A stretch of DNA of 64,000 bases from Bacteroidaceae bacterium (GTDB lineage: Bacteria > Bacteroidota > Bacteroidia > Bacteroidales > Bacteroidaceae). The notes under the pieces are model-generated. The model had not been told where the DNA came from. It was given only the letters and a program-made list of their open reading frames with translations, and did no database searches. The DNA is taken from assembly GCA_017933995.1 (NCBI GenBank), contig JAGBKI010000056.1:27994-91993 (forward strand), written 5' to 3'. A program made the position numbers and the translations under genes. This document shows positions 51,077-60,358 of this stretch, piece by piece (the first letter of the stretch is position 1; each line of letters starts with the position of its first letter).

Positions 51077-52444
51077 ATGCAACCGCAATCCGTATACTTC
51101 ATAGGCGCCGGCGGCATCGGCATGAGCGCGCTGGTGCGCTACTTCCTCTCGCAGGGCGTGGCTGTGGCGGGCTACGACCGCACCGAGACACCGCTCACGC
51201 GCGAACTCACCGCCGAGGGCGCGCGCCTGCACTATACCGACGACCCCGCCCTCATCCCCGCCGACTGCCGCGACAAGAATACCACCCTTGTCGTCTACAC
51301 CCCCGCCATACCCGCCGACCACCGCGAACGCGCCTGGTTCGCCGACCGGGGTTTCACGATGCAGAAGCGCGCCGAACTGCTCGGCACGCTGACCCGACAG
51401 ATGAAGGGCCTCTGCGTGGCCGGCACGCACGGCAAGACCACCACATCGGCCATGGCAGCCCACCTGCTGCACGAAAGCCACGTGGGGTGCAACGCCTTCC
51501 TGGGCGGCATCACCAAGAACTACGGCACAAACTACCTCCTCGCCCCCCGGTCGCCCTACGTCGTCATCGAGGCCGACGAGTTCGACCGCTCGTTCCACCA
51601 CCTGCGCCCCTGGGCCACCGTCGTCACCAGCGCCGACGCCGACCACCTCGACATCTACGGCACGGAGGCCGCCTACCTTGAAAGCTTCGCCCACTACACC
51701 TCGCTGGTGCAGCCCGGCGGCGCACTGGTGCTCCACACGGGGCTGCGCTTCACGCCCCGCCCGCAGCAGGGCGTGCGCACCTACACCTACAGCCGCGACG
51801 CCGGCGACTTCCACGCCCGCAACCTGCGCATCGGCGGCGGGCGCATCGTCTTCGACTACGTGTCGCCGCTGGGCGATATCGACGGCGTGGAACTGGGCGT
51901 ACCCGTCAGCATCAACATCGACAACGGCATCGCCGCCATGGCCCTCGCCCAACTGGCCGGAGCCGGCGCCGACGAGATACGCCGCGCCATGGCCACCTTC
52001 GGAGGCGTGGACCGGCGCTTCGACTTCAAACTGAAGGACGACCGCCACGTCCTGCTCTCCGACTACGCCCACCACCCCGAGGAGATACGCCAGAGCATCC
52101 TCTCGCTGCGCGAGGTCTTCAACGGGCGGCGCATCACGGGCATCTTCCAGCCCCACCTCTACACCCGCACGCGCGACTTCTACGAAGACTTCGCCCGCAG
52201 CCTGTCACTGCTCGACGAGGTGGTGCTCACCGAAATCTACCCCGCGCGCGAGCAGCCCATCGAGGGCGTCACGTCGAGCCTCATCTACGACCGCCTGGCC
52301 CCCGGCGTGAAGAAAAGTCTCGTCCGCAAGGCCGACCTCCCCGCCCTCGTCGCCGACGGCGACTTCGACGTGCTCGTCGTGCTCGGTGCCGGCGACGTCG
52401 AGGACTATATGCAAACGTTTGCGGAAGCCATCAAAAACAAATAA
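51077..52444 (+). CDS. murC: UDP-N-acetylmuramate--L-alanine ligase
   Basis: MurC adds the first amino acid, L-Ala, to UDP-MurNAc. The 455-residue enzyme has the Rossmann start VYFIGAGGIGMSALVRYF, the ATP-binding P-loop VAGTHGKTTTSAM, the metal-binding VIEADEFDRSF, NIDNGIAAMALA and the C-terminal LSDYAHHPEEIRQSI with FQPHLYTRTRDF. All Mur-ligase landmarks are present. It begins 14 bases after murG and precedes ftsQ by 31 bases. Confidence 0.97.
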   Translation: MQPQSVYFIGAGGIGMSALVRYFLSQGVAVAGYDRTETPLTRELTAEGARLHYTDDPALIPADCRDKNTTLVVYTPAIPADHRERAWFADRGFTMQKRAELLGTLTRQMKGLCVAGTHGKTTTSAMAAHLLHESHVGCNAFLGGITKNYGTNYLLAPRSPYVVIEADEFDRSFHHLRPWATVVTSADADHLDIYGTEAAYLESFAHYTSLVQPGGALVLHTGLRFTPRPQQGVRTYTYSRDAGDFHARNLRIGGGRIVFDYVSPLGDIDGVELGVPVSINIDNGIAAMALAQLAGAGADEIRRAMATFGGVDRRFDFKLKDDRHVLLSDYAHHPEEIRQSILSLREVFNGRRITGIFQPHLYTRTRDFYEDFARSLSLLDEVVLTEIYPAREQPIEGVTSSLIYDRLAPGVKKSLVRKADLPALVADGDFDVLVVLGAGDVEDYMQTFAEAIKNK

Positions 52445-52475
52445 CAAGTTCAGGCCGCACGGCGGCTCCGAAATA

Positions 52476-53258
52476 ATGGAATCTTCCCCAAAGAGAAACT
52501 ACCTCCTCATTGCTTTGCAGGTCCTGCTGGTGGTGGGCGCGCTGGGCTACCTGGCCTTCGCGCTGTTCGACCTGTCGGGACGCGGCACGCAGGACGTCTG
52601 CAACACCGTCGAAATCCGCATTATGGACAGCAGCCGCGCGGGCTTCATCACCCGCGAGGAGGTGGAGCGTGTGCTTGGCGACGCCAAGGTGGGACTTGTG
52701 GGGCAGCGCCTCGACGACATCAACAGCGAGGCCGTGCAGCGCACATTGCTCAAGAACCCCTTCATCAGCGAGGCCACCTGCTACAAGACGCCCGACGGAC
52801 GCTTCAACATCCTCGTCTCGCAGCGGCTGCCCCTGATGCGCGTGATGGCCGCCAACGGCGACGACTACTACATCGACGCCAGCGGGCGCGCCATGAAGCC
52901 CATGGGCTACAGCGCCGACCTGCCCGTAGCCACCGGGCGCATCACCAAGACCTTCGCCCGCGACACCCTGCTGCGCCTGGGCCTCTTCCTGCGCGACAAC
53001 GACTTCTGGAACGACCAGATCGAGCAGGCCGACGTGCGCGCTGACGGCAGCGTAGACCTCGTGCCGCGAGTGGGCAACGGGCTGGTGCACCTCGGCACGC
53101 TCGACGACCTCGACGTCAAGTTCCGCAACCTGCGCGCGCTCTACGACAAAGTGCTCCCCACCGTGGGCTGGAACAAGTACGCCCTCATCAATGTCGAGCA
53201 CACCAACCAGATCATCTGCAAAAAGAACAAGAAACATAAGCCACAACAGGAAGGTTAA
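52476..53258 (+). CDS. ftsQ: Cell-division protein FtsQ
   Basis: FtsQ links early and late division proteins in the inner membrane. The 260-residue protein has a short cytoplasmic start, one membrane helix (LLIALQVLLVVGALGYLAFAL) and a periplasmic part with a POTRA-like region (VEIRIMDSSRAGFITREEVERVL, then LKNPFISEATCYKTPDGRFNILVSQRLPLMRVM). Family identity is low, but topology and place between murC and ftsA make the call safe. The Lys-rich tail is typical of Bacteroidales FtsQ. Confidence 0.93.
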   Translation: MESSPKRNYLLIALQVLLVVGALGYLAFALFDLSGRGTQDVCNTVEIRIMDSSRAGFITREEVERVLGDAKVGLVGQRLDDINSEAVQRTLLKNPFISEATCYKTPDGRFNILVSQRLPLMRVMAANGDDYYIDASGRAMKPMGYSADLPVATGRITKTFARDTLLRLGLFLRDNDFWNDQIEQADVRADGSVDLVPRVGNGLVHLGTLDDLDVKFRNLRALYDKVLPTVGWNKYALINVEHTNQIICKKNKKHKPQQEG

Positions 53259-53353
53259 AAGCACGCCGCGTGCCGGTTTGGTCTTACGTCCATATACGTC
53301 CGCCATCGGTAGCTCAACTTTTAGCTTTTACCTTTTATTTTTTCACTAAGACA

Positions 53354-54817
53354 ATGACTTCACACGAAAACTTCGTCGTTGCGGTTGAGCTCGGCTCGTC
53401 GAAAGTCACCGCCGTGGCCGGCGTGAAGCAGCCCGACGGCGCCGTGCGCGTCATCACAGCCGCGCAGGAACCCAGCGAAGCCTTCATACGAAAAGGCCGC
53501 ATCTACAACATCGACAAACTGGCCCTCTGCATAGGCCGCATCAAGGAGCGCCTCGAAAAAGGCGTCGGCAACATGTCCGTGGCCAAAGCCTATGTCGGCA
53601 TCGGCGGGATGGGAATGCACAGCGTGCTCAACACCATCACCAAGAACTTCCCCGAGCGCGTCAAGGTGACCGACGAGATGGTCGACATGATACAGGACGA
53701 AAACAGCGCCTCGCAGCCCGCCGACCGCGACATCATCGGCGTCGTGCCGCAAGAGTACCGCCTCGGCCTGCAAAAGACCACCGAACCCGTGGGCATACTC
53801 ACCCAAAGCGTCAAGGCCAGTTTCCTCAACATCGTGGCCCCAGCGCAGACCAAGCAGCAGGTGGCCGACAACTTCGCCCACTGCCGCGTCGAGGTCGTAG
53901 ACCTGCCCGTGACGTTCCTCGCCGTGGCCGGCAACATGGTCAGCGAGCGCGACCGACAGAGCGGCTGCGTCTTCGTCGACATGGGCGCGCAGACCACCAG
54001 CGTGGCCATCTACAAGAGCGGCATACTGCGCCACCTCGCCGTGATACCCCTCGGCGGAGCCAACATCACCACCGACATCGCCACCGCCTACCAGATTGAC
54101 GAACCCGAGGCCGAGGAAATCAAACTCAAATACAACTTCGCCATCGAGGACATCGACGAGGAGGACAAGGAAATGTTCACCACCAGCGACGGGCGCGTCT
54201 TCCCCGTAAACGACCTCAAGAAACTGGTCAGCGCCCGCCTGGAGGAAATCATCGCCAACGTCCTCAACCAGATTGACCGCTCGGGCTACACCGCCACGCA
54301 GCTCGTCAGTGGCATCCTGCTCACCGGCGGAGTGGCGCAGACGCGCAACATCGAGCGCGCCTTCGAACTCATCACCCACATACCCAAGGTGAAACTCGTC
54401 CGCAGCCTAAACCTGCAGTACCGCACAGGCAAGCAGGACTTCAACGCTGACGGCTCGTTCAACGGCGTCATCTCGCTTGTCGAGCAAGGCACGGAGAACT
54501 GCTGCGGCGGCCCCGTGAGCCAGGCCAAGGAACTCTTCGACCTCGAAGAGCAGCAGCAGAAAGCCGCCGAGGAGGCAGCAGCCCGCGCCGCTGCCGCTGC
54601 CGAGCAGGCCCCCGCCGAACCCGCGCCCGCCACGCCCGAGGCCGCTACGCCCCGCGAGGGTCGCATCAGCGGCGGAGACATCGCAGCCGACGCACCAGCC
54701 CAGCCCGAGGAAACCGAAACCAAACCCAAGCAGCCCTCCGCCTTCAAGAAGAAGTTCTCCGGCCTGGGCAGCTGGGTCAAGAAGAACCTCACCACCCTCC
54801 TCTCCGAGGACGACTGA
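53354..54817 (+). CDS. ftsA: Cell-division protein FtsA
   Basis: FtsA is the actin-like protein that ties FtsZ to the membrane. The 487-residue protein has the FtsA/HSP70-like motifs VAVELGSSKVTAVAG at the start, VFVDMGAQTTSVAIYKSG in the middle and LVSGILLTGGVAQTRNIE later. A long Ala/Pro/Glu-rich linker (about 410-455) separates the core from the C-terminal amphipathic membrane helix (KKKFSGLGSWVKKNLTTLLS). The linker is much longer than in E. coli FtsA but common in Bacteroidetes. A tract of TAACTCC repeats separates it from ftsZ. Confidence 0.95.
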   Translation: MTSHENFVVAVELGSSKVTAVAGVKQPDGAVRVITAAQEPSEAFIRKGRIYNIDKLALCIGRIKERLEKGVGNMSVAKAYVGIGGMGMHSVLNTITKNFPERVKVTDEMVDMIQDENSASQPADRDIIGVVPQEYRLGLQKTTEPVGILTQSVKASFLNIVAPAQTKQQVADNFAHCRVEVVDLPVTFLAVAGNMVSERDRQSGCVFVDMGAQTTSVAIYKSGILRHLAVIPLGGANITTDIATAYQIDEPEAEEIKLKYNFAIEDIDEEDKEMFTTSDGRVFPVNDLKKLVSARLEEIIANVLNQIDRSGYTATQLVSGILLTGGVAQTRNIERAFELITHIPKVKLVRSLNLQYRTGKQDFNADGSFNGVISLVEQGTENCCGGPVSQAKELFDLEEQQQKAAEEAAARAAAAAEQAPAEPAPATPEAATPREGRISGGDIAADAPAQPEETETKPKQPSAFKKKFSGLGSWVKKNLTTLLSEDD

Positions 54818-54824
54818 AACCAAA

Positions 54825-54992
54825 GGGAGGCAAAGGGAGTTAGAAGGAGTTAAAGAGGAGTTAATGGCCGTATGTGACAGCACCTCCCTCTCCCCCATCA
54901 ACCCCTCTCTCCCCTCTTTCCTTTAATCCCCAGCACCACTAACGGCACTTTAACTCCCCCTTAACTCCCCTTTAACTCCCCCTTAACTCCCC
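54825..54992. repeat. TAACTCC-type hairpin tract between ftsA and ftsZ
   Basis: GGAGTTAAA-type units on the left and TTAACTCCCC-type units on the right form a potential long hairpin between two division genes. A short relative is at 47380-47410. Confidence 0.65.
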
Positions 54993-54998
54993 TTTATT

Positions 54999-56297
54999 AT
55001 GAAACCCGTACAAGACGACAGCGACCTCCTGCAACTCAACGCCACGGTTTCGTCGCCCAGCATCATAAAAGTAATCGGCGTCGGCGGCGGCGGCGGAAAC
55101 GCCGTCAACCACATGTACCGCGAGGGCATACACGACGTGAACTTCGCCGTCTGCAACACCGACGGCAAGGCACTGGCCGACAGCCCCGTGCCCTACCGCC
55201 TGCAACTCGGCAAGGAGGGTCTCGGCGCCGGCAACCACCCCGCCCGCGCCGCCAAGGCCGCCGAGGAGAGCATCGAGGACATACGCAAGATGCTCGGCGA
55301 CGGCACGCGCATGGTCTTCATCACCGCCGGAATGGGCGGCGGCACAGGCACCGGCGCCGCGCCCGTCATCGCACGCGAGGCCAAGTCGCTCGACATTCTC
55401 ACCGTCGGCATCGTCACCATACCCTTCGCCTGGGAAGGCAACAAGAAGATTGACCAGGCCCTCGACGGCGTGGAGGAGATTGCCAAGTACGTCGACGCAC
55501 TGCTCATCATCAACAACGAGCGTCTGCGCGAGGTCTACTCCGACGACTCCGTCGAAACCGCTTTCAAGCGCGCCGACGACACCCTCTGCAACGCCGCCCG
55601 CAGCATCGCCGAAATCATCACCATGCACGGCATCATCAACCTCGACTTCGAGGACGTGCGCACCGTGCTCAAGGACGGCGGCGTCGCCGTCATGTCCATC
55701 GGATACGGCGAGGGCGAGAACCGCGTCAGCAAAGCTATCGAGGCCGCCCTCCACAGCCCACTGCTCAACTACAACGACATCTACAACTCCAAGAAAGTGC
55801 TGCTCTCCATCTCCTTCTGCAACGAGAGCGGCAGCGGCACGCTGATGATGGACGAGATGTCCGAGGTGAACGACTTCATGACCAAGTTCAAGGACGAGAA
55901 CGTCGAGACCAAGTGGGGTCTGGCCATGGAACCCGAGCTCGACAAGCGCGTCAAGGTCACCATCCTGGCCACCGGCTTCGACCTCAACGTCGTGCCCGGC
56001 ATCGCCAGCAAGCACGCCGCCCAGGAGGCCGCACGCGCCCAACTCTCTGCCGAGGACGCCGAGGAGAAAGCGCGCCGACGCAGCGACTTCTACGACCAGA
56101 CGTCCGCCGGCTCAAACCGCTTCCGCCCCCGCATCTTCAAGTTCAGCACCAACGACCTCAGCAACGAGGAGGTCATCAGCCTTGTCGAGAGCATCCCCAC
56201 CTACAAGCGCACCAAGGAGCAGTACAACGAAATCACCGGCAAGTCGAACGAGGGTAGCCAAGCCCCCTACGAACTCGAACCCGCCAGCGACGATTAA
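54999..56297 (+). CDS. ftsZ: Cell-division protein FtsZ
   Basis: FtsZ is the tubulin homologue that forms the division ring. The 432-residue protein has KVIGVGGGGGNAVNHM at the nucleotide-binding start, the tubulin signature GMGGGTGTGAAPVIA, and the T7-loop region LDFEDVRTVLKDGGVAVMSIG. The C-terminal part (RPRIFKFSTNDLSNEEVISLVE...PTYKRT) is the Bacteroidetes form of the linker and tail; the very end (YELEPASDD) is acidic and lacks the classical conserved C-terminal peptide. cmk follows after 7 bases. Confidence 0.97.
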   Translation: MKPVQDDSDLLQLNATVSSPSIIKVIGVGGGGGNAVNHMYREGIHDVNFAVCNTDGKALADSPVPYRLQLGKEGLGAGNHPARAAKAAEESIEDIRKMLGDGTRMVFITAGMGGGTGTGAAPVIAREAKSLDILTVGIVTIPFAWEGNKKIDQALDGVEEIAKYVDALLIINNERLREVYSDDSVETAFKRADDTLCNAARSIAEIITMHGIINLDFEDVRTVLKDGGVAVMSIGYGEGENRVSKAIEAALHSPLLNYNDIYNSKKVLLSISFCNESGSGTLMMDEMSEVNDFMTKFKDENVETKWGLAMEPELDKRVKVTILATGFDLNVVPGIASKHAAQEAARAQLSAEDAEEKARRRSDFYDQTSAGSNRFRPRIFKFSTNDLSNEEVISLVESIPTYKRTKEQYNEITGKSNEGSQAPYELEPASDD

Positions 56298-56304
56298 TTA
56301 AATA

Positions 56305-57003
56305 ATGAAAAGGCTTACCATTGCCATCGACGGCCACAGTTCCTGCGGCAAGAGCACGATGGCCAAGGAACTGGCGCGCCGCCTGGGCTACGTCTACGTC
56401 GACACCGGCGCGATGTACCGCGCCGTGACGCTCTTCGCCATGCGGCGCGGGCTGTTCGACAGCGGCACGCTCGACGCCGCAGCCCTCGAAAGCCTGATGC
56501 CGCAGGTCAAAGTGGGCTTCCGCATCGACCCCGCCACGGGGCTGCCCCGCACCCTGCTCTGTGGCGTCGACGTGGAGCGCGAGATACGCGGCATGGACGT
56601 CTCCTCGCACGTCAGCGAAGTGGCCGCCCTGCCCTTTGTGCGCAGCGCCATGACACGCCAGCAGCAACTGATGGGGCAGGACGGCGGCGTGGTGATGGAC
56701 GGGCGCGACATCGGCACCGCAGTCTTCCCCGACGCCGAACTGAAAGTCTTTGTCACCGCCAGCGCCGAGGTGCGTGCCCAGCGCCGCTACGACGAACTGC
56801 GCGCCAAGGGCGAGGAGGCCGCCTACGACGACATCCTGCGCAACGTGCAGGAGCGCGACTACATCGACTCCCACCGCGCCGTCGCCCCCCTGCGCCAGGC
56901 CCCCGATGCACTCCTGATCGACAACAGCGCGCTCACCCGCGAACAGCAAAACCAATGGCTATGGAGCAAAGCCCAGGAGCGGCTGGCCTCGCCGTCGAAA
57001 TAG
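56305..57003 (+). CDS. cmk: Cytidylate kinase
   Basis: Cmk phosphorylates CMP and dCMP with ATP. The 232-residue protein has the P-loop [18 protein letters not shown], the CMP-binding [36 protein letters not shown] and [13 protein letters not shown]. All are as expected for the long bacterial form. Its 3' end overlaps the start of ispH by 49 bases in a different frame. Confidence 0.96.
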   Translation: MKRLTIAIDGHSSCGKSTMAKELARRLGYVYVDTGAMYRAVTLFAMRRGLFDSGTLDAAALESLMPQVKVGFRIDPATGLPRTLLCGVDVEREIRGMDVSSHVSEVAALPFVRSAMTRQQQLMGQDGGVVMDGRDIGTAVFPDAELKVFVTASAEVRAQRRYDELRAKGEEAAYDDILRNVQERDYIDSHRAVAPLRQAPDALLIDNSALTREQQNQWLWSKAQERLASPSK

Positions 57004-57848
57004 ACGCGGGCAGCGGTTTCTGCTTCGGCGTGACCACGGCCATCAGCAAGGCGGAGGAGGAACTCGCGCGCGGCGAACTCTTCTGCCTGGGCGACATCGT
57101 GCACAACAGCGGCGAGGTGGAGCGCCTGGGCCAGCGCGGCTTGCGCACCATCGGCCACCACGACCTCCCCACGCTGCGGCGCGGCACGCGCGTCTTGCTG
57201 CGCGCACACGGCGAGCCGCCCACCACTTATGAAACCGCCAGCCGGGGCGGGCTGGAAATCATCGACGCCACCTGTCCCGTCGTCCTGCAACTGCAGCGGC
57301 GCATACGCCGTGTCTACGAAGAGACGCCGCGTCCGCAAATCGTCATCTACGGCAAGCGCGGCCACGCTGAGGTGCTGGGGCTGGTGGGGCAGACCGACGG
57401 CGAGGCCGCCGTGGTCGAGACGCTCGACGAGGCCGCCGCCCTGCCCGTCGACACCGCCCGCCCGCTCGCCCTCTTCTCGCAGACCACCAAGTCGCTCGAC
57501 GGTTTCCACGCCGTCGAAGCGTGCCTCGCCGGACGTATGGACGCGCCGGGGCTGTTCCGCGCTTTCGACACCGTGTGCCGCCAGGTCTCCGGCCGCCAGC
57601 CGCGCATCGAGCAGTTCGCCGTGAAACACGACGTCATCCTTTTTGTTTGCGGAAAGAAAAGCAGCAACGGCCACGCCCTCTTCGCCGCCTGCCAGCGCCG
57701 CAACCCCCGCAGCCACATGGTAGACTCCCCCGCCGCCATCCGCCGCGAATGGTTCGACGGCGCCCGCACCGTTGGCATCTGCGGTGCCACCAGCACACCC
57801 AAATGGCTCATGGAAGCCTGCCGCGACGAAATCCTGCGCCACGTCTGA
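56955..57848 (+). CDS. ispH: 4-hydroxy-3-methylbut-2-enyl diphosphate reductase
   Basis: IspH makes the isoprenoid precursors IPP and DMAPP at the end of the non-mevalonate pathway using a 4Fe-4S cluster. The three cluster Cys residues are in FCFGV, DATCPVV and GICGATSTP. The substrate-binding HN in DIVHNSGEV, the His of RAHGEPP and the late STPKWLM are also present. The protein has 297 residues. The start could be this ATG or the ATG two codons later; either overlaps cmk extensively. Confidence 0.95.
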   Translation: MAMEQSPGAAGLAVEIDAGSGFCFGVTTAISKAEEELARGELFCLGDIVHNSGEVERLGQRGLRTIGHHDLPTLRRGTRVLLRAHGEPPTTYETASRGGLEIIDATCPVVLQLQRRIRRVYEETPRPQIVIYGKRGHAEVLGLVGQTDGEAAVVETLDEAAALPVDTARPLALFSQTTKSLDGFHAVEACLAGRMDAPGLFRAFDTVCRQVSGRQPRIEQFAVKHDVILFVCGKKSSNGHALFAACQRRNPRSHMVDSPAAIRREWFDGARTVGICGATSTPKWLMEACRDEILRHV

Positions 57849-57920
57849 GCGCCACTTGCTTGCAGGCACAAAAAAATCCGCTCCTTTGGGGAAAAGGAAC
57901 GGAAAGGCTTTGGCCGTTTG

Positions 57921-57993
<73 letters not shown>

Positions 57994-58100
57994 AATTGGC
58001 TGTGGCTCTAAGCGGGTGCAAAGATGCGGCGACTTTTCGGATTGGCCAAACATTTCGCCCGTTTTTTTCGTTGAGCCACTGTTTTTTGCCCATCTTGCCG

Positions 58101-58108
58101 TATCTTTG
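58101..58108 (+). promoter_or_regulatory. -7 box (TATCTTTG) of the riboswitch transcript
   Basis: TATCTTTG matches TAnnTTTG just before the cobalamin riboswitch. Confidence 0.55.
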
Positions 58109-58119
58109 CACCTGCAAGC

Positions 58120-58345
58120 CGGTTCCACTCCCCCGTCTGCTTATCCGCACGGCGCGGAGAGTGGCTAAGAGGGAACGCCGTGTAAATCGGCGACAGTTCC
58201 CGCTGCTGTAAGCCCGCCTTTCAGCGCCCCTATGCTGCCCCGCTTTGCGGGAGCGATGTCACTGCCAGCCCTTGTCGGCAGCGGGAAGACTTATAGGAGG
58301 CGTGCGGGCAAAGTCAGAAGACCTGCCGACGTGTAGCGGACAGCC
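58120..58345 (+). promoter_or_regulatory. Cobalamin riboswitch
   Basis: The leader has the conserved features of cobalamin riboswitches: AAGAGGGAAC near 58170, TGTAAATCGGCGACAGTTCC followed by CGCTGCTGTAAG, GTCACTG near 58257, and the B12 box AGTCAGAAGACCTGCC at 58312-58327. It lies upstream of a surface-lipoprotein gene and would repress it when cobamide is plentiful. The expression platform is probably in the 58346-58548 stretch, where no gene is visible. Confidence 0.92.
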
Positions 58346-58548
58346 GCGCCCGGGAGATGGTGCGCTGTTTCTGCGAGCAGCATACACACCTATACATTCG
58401 CTTTCGCCTCGTTTGCAATCGCTTGCGGGGCTGCGGGAGCCGGACACGCGCCGGGCGCATCTGCTGTGCGCCGTCGCGCTGTGCCGATGTGGGAACTGCT
58501 GGCTTTGATAGCGCGAACATCTTTAACCTCATAAAAAACTTTTCTCAA

Positions 58549-59631
58549 ATGAAGAAGAATCTGAGAACACTCTTGCTGCTGGCCGCCGCGATATGGACGG
58601 TCAGTTCCTGCGACGACGACGACCCCAAAGTGCCCGCCTTCACCGACGAGCCGTGTGCCGTTGTCGTGAACCAAGGTGCCATGGGCTACTTGTCTGGTAC
58701 GCTTGATCTCCTCTCGCTGACCGATGGCACGTACACCACGGGCTACGCCGAACTCGGCGGAACGCCCGAAAACGTCGTGGAGTGCGGCGGCTACCTCTTT
58801 ATCCCCCTGAACGAAGAGAACAGCATTGCCGTCTACGACAAGAGTTCCCTCCTCCGCTCGGCCACCATCGCAGTGCCCGCTCCGCAGAGCATCTGCACCG
58901 ACGGCGCGCGCGTCTTCGCGGTGGGCAACGACAGCATATTCCGCATCAGTGCCACCACCCTGGCTGTCGAAGCCAAGGACACCGTGGGCCACACGGCTTT
59001 CGCCTGCACTTATACGGGCGGCAGCGTCTACGTGAACGTGGGGCGCACATACGGGCAGTACACCGGCGGCACCACTGTGGCCAAGGTCAACCCTGAAACG
59101 CTCGCCGTCCAGCAGATAGAGGTGGGCATCAACCCCTACAGCCAGATTGCGACCGACGGCAGCGGCAACGTCTACACCGTTTGCCAAGGCAATTACTACG
59201 ACGTGCTCCCCACCGTCTATCGCATCGCCTCCGACGGCACATCCACGCCCATCTGCAACGGCACGCTCATCGACTGCTACGGTGGCAAACTCTATGTGGC
59301 CTATCGCACCAGCAGTTACGACGAAGCCTGGAACGAAATCAGCACGACCACCTACAAGACCTACGCTCTTGGCAGCGCCACGCCCGTGGCCGAGGACTTC
59401 ATCAGCGCCGCTGCCGAGGCTCCCGCCGCCGCTACCTTCCTGCGCGTCAATCCCGAAAACGGCGAAGTCTTCATCGGCACCAACGGCGTGACGGACGGCG
59501 GCTTTGTGAGCTACCTCACGTCGGGCCACGTCTACCGCTATGCCCCCACTGGCGCGCTCCTTGCCAAATACGACGCAGGCGTAAGTCCTTATGCCATCGC
59601 CTTTGTCACCCGCCACCGTGTGGCGGAATAA
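58549..59631 (+). CDS. btuG: BtuG-like cobamide-binding beta-propeller lipoprotein
   Basis: The 360-residue protein has a lipoprotein signal (LLLAAAIWTVSSCDDDD, with an acidic stretch after the Cys that in Bacteroidetes directs surface export). It then has repeated propeller blades (SIAVYDKSSLLRSATI, GGTTVAKVNPETLAVQQIEVG, GSGNVYTVCQGNYYD, TFLRVNPENGEVFIGTNG). Control by a cobalamin riboswitch together with this fold fits BtuG, the surface protein that captures cobamides and hands them to BtuB. No btuB, btuF or other transport gene is adjacent. The name is by analogy; sequence alone does not prove ligand binding. Confidence 0.75.
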   Translation: MKKNLRTLLLLAAAIWTVSSCDDDDPKVPAFTDEPCAVVVNQGAMGYLSGTLDLLSLTDGTYTTGYAELGGTPENVVECGGYLFIPLNEENSIAVYDKSSLLRSATIAVPAPQSICTDGARVFAVGNDSIFRISATTLAVEAKDTVGHTAFACTYTGGSVYVNVGRTYGQYTGGTTVAKVNPETLAVQQIEVGINPYSQIATDGSGNVYTVCQGNYYDVLPTVYRIASDGTSTPICNGTLIDCYGGKLYVAYRTSSYDEAWNEISTTTYKTYALGSATPVAEDFISAAAEAPAAATFLRVNPENGEVFIGTNGVTDGGFVSYLTSGHVYRYAPTGALLAKYDAGVSPYAIAFVTRHRVAE

Positions 59632-59657
59632 ACCTCTGTTCCTCCCCTTGGGAAACC

Positions 59658-59706
59658 ACCCGGCTCTGTAGCGGACACGTTCCGCCCCGGAGCCGGGTTC
59701 TTTTTA
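59658..59706 (+). terminator. Terminator of the btuG-like gene
   Basis: ACCCGGCTC and GAGCCGGGT pair and are followed by five Ts. Confidence 0.8.
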
Positions 59707-59781
59707 CCCCACGAGCCTTGCGGCGGAAACGTTTTGGCAACACGGCGGCGCGCAAATGTAACCACATTGTAACGCCAGCAG

Positions 59782-59814
59782 TTTGGACGGAAGCGGCAGG
59801 CTGTTCTATCTTTG
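59782..59814 (+). promoter_or_regulatory. Promoter of the PepSY-like gene
   Basis: TTTG (59782-59785), 21 bases, then TATCTTTG (59807-59814): a full match to the Bacteroidetes promoter pattern, 56 bases before the ATG. Confidence 0.65.
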
Positions 59815-59870
59815 CACCGTCAAACCACGTTTTGGCAGAACTTGTATAACCTTTTAACAAAGCGGACTTT

Positions 59871-60317
59871 ATGAGATTGAAAAACATCCTCCCCGCAGCC
59901 CTGGTGGCCGTGGCCCTGCTCACATCCGTAGCAACCTCGTGCCGAGCCACCGCCACCGCGCCCGACTCCCTGCCCCAGGCGGCCCGGACGGTCATCAGCA
60001 AACACTTCAGCGGCAAGCAGGCCGTTTTTGTGAAGCAAGAAACCGAATGGACGCGCCGCTTCTACATCGTAGTCCTGGACGACGGCAGCAAGATAGAGTT
60101 CGACTCCCGAGGCGAGTGGACAGAAATCGACTGCGCCACGGGCAGCGTGCCCGACGCTCTTGTTCCGGCACCCATTCTGGCCTATGTGCGGAAACATTTC
60201 CCGCAGTGCGTCATCACCGAAATCGAGCGCGACGCGCGTGGCTACGAAGTAGACCTCTCCAACGGAGTAGACATTGACTTCGACCGCCATTTCCGCGTGC
60301 GCGAAATCGACCGTTAA
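59871..60317 (+). CDS. PepSY-like secreted protein, copy 1
   Basis: The 148-residue protein has a signal peptide with a possible lipobox (LTSVATSC) and two PepSY-like repeats. LPQAARTVISKHFSGKQAVFVKQE with FYIVVLDDGSKIEFDSRGEWTEID is the first; LVPAPILAYVRKHFPQCVITEIERD with YEVDLSNGVDIDFDRHFRVREID is the second. This is the Bacteroidetes PepSY-like (DUF2874) pattern. The function is unknown; periplasmic binding or inhibition has been suggested for PepSY domains. The related next gene is 41 bases downstream. Confidence 0.82.
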   Translation: MRLKNILPAALVAVALLTSVATSCRATATAPDSLPQAARTVISKHFSGKQAVFVKQETEWTRRFYIVVLDDGSKIEFDSRGEWTEIDCATGSVPDALVPAPILAYVRKHFPQCVITEIERDARGYEVDLSNGVDIDFDRHFRVREIDR

Positions 60318-60358
60318 GCACCCCCGATCCCCTATTCACACTGAAACCAAACAAGCAG

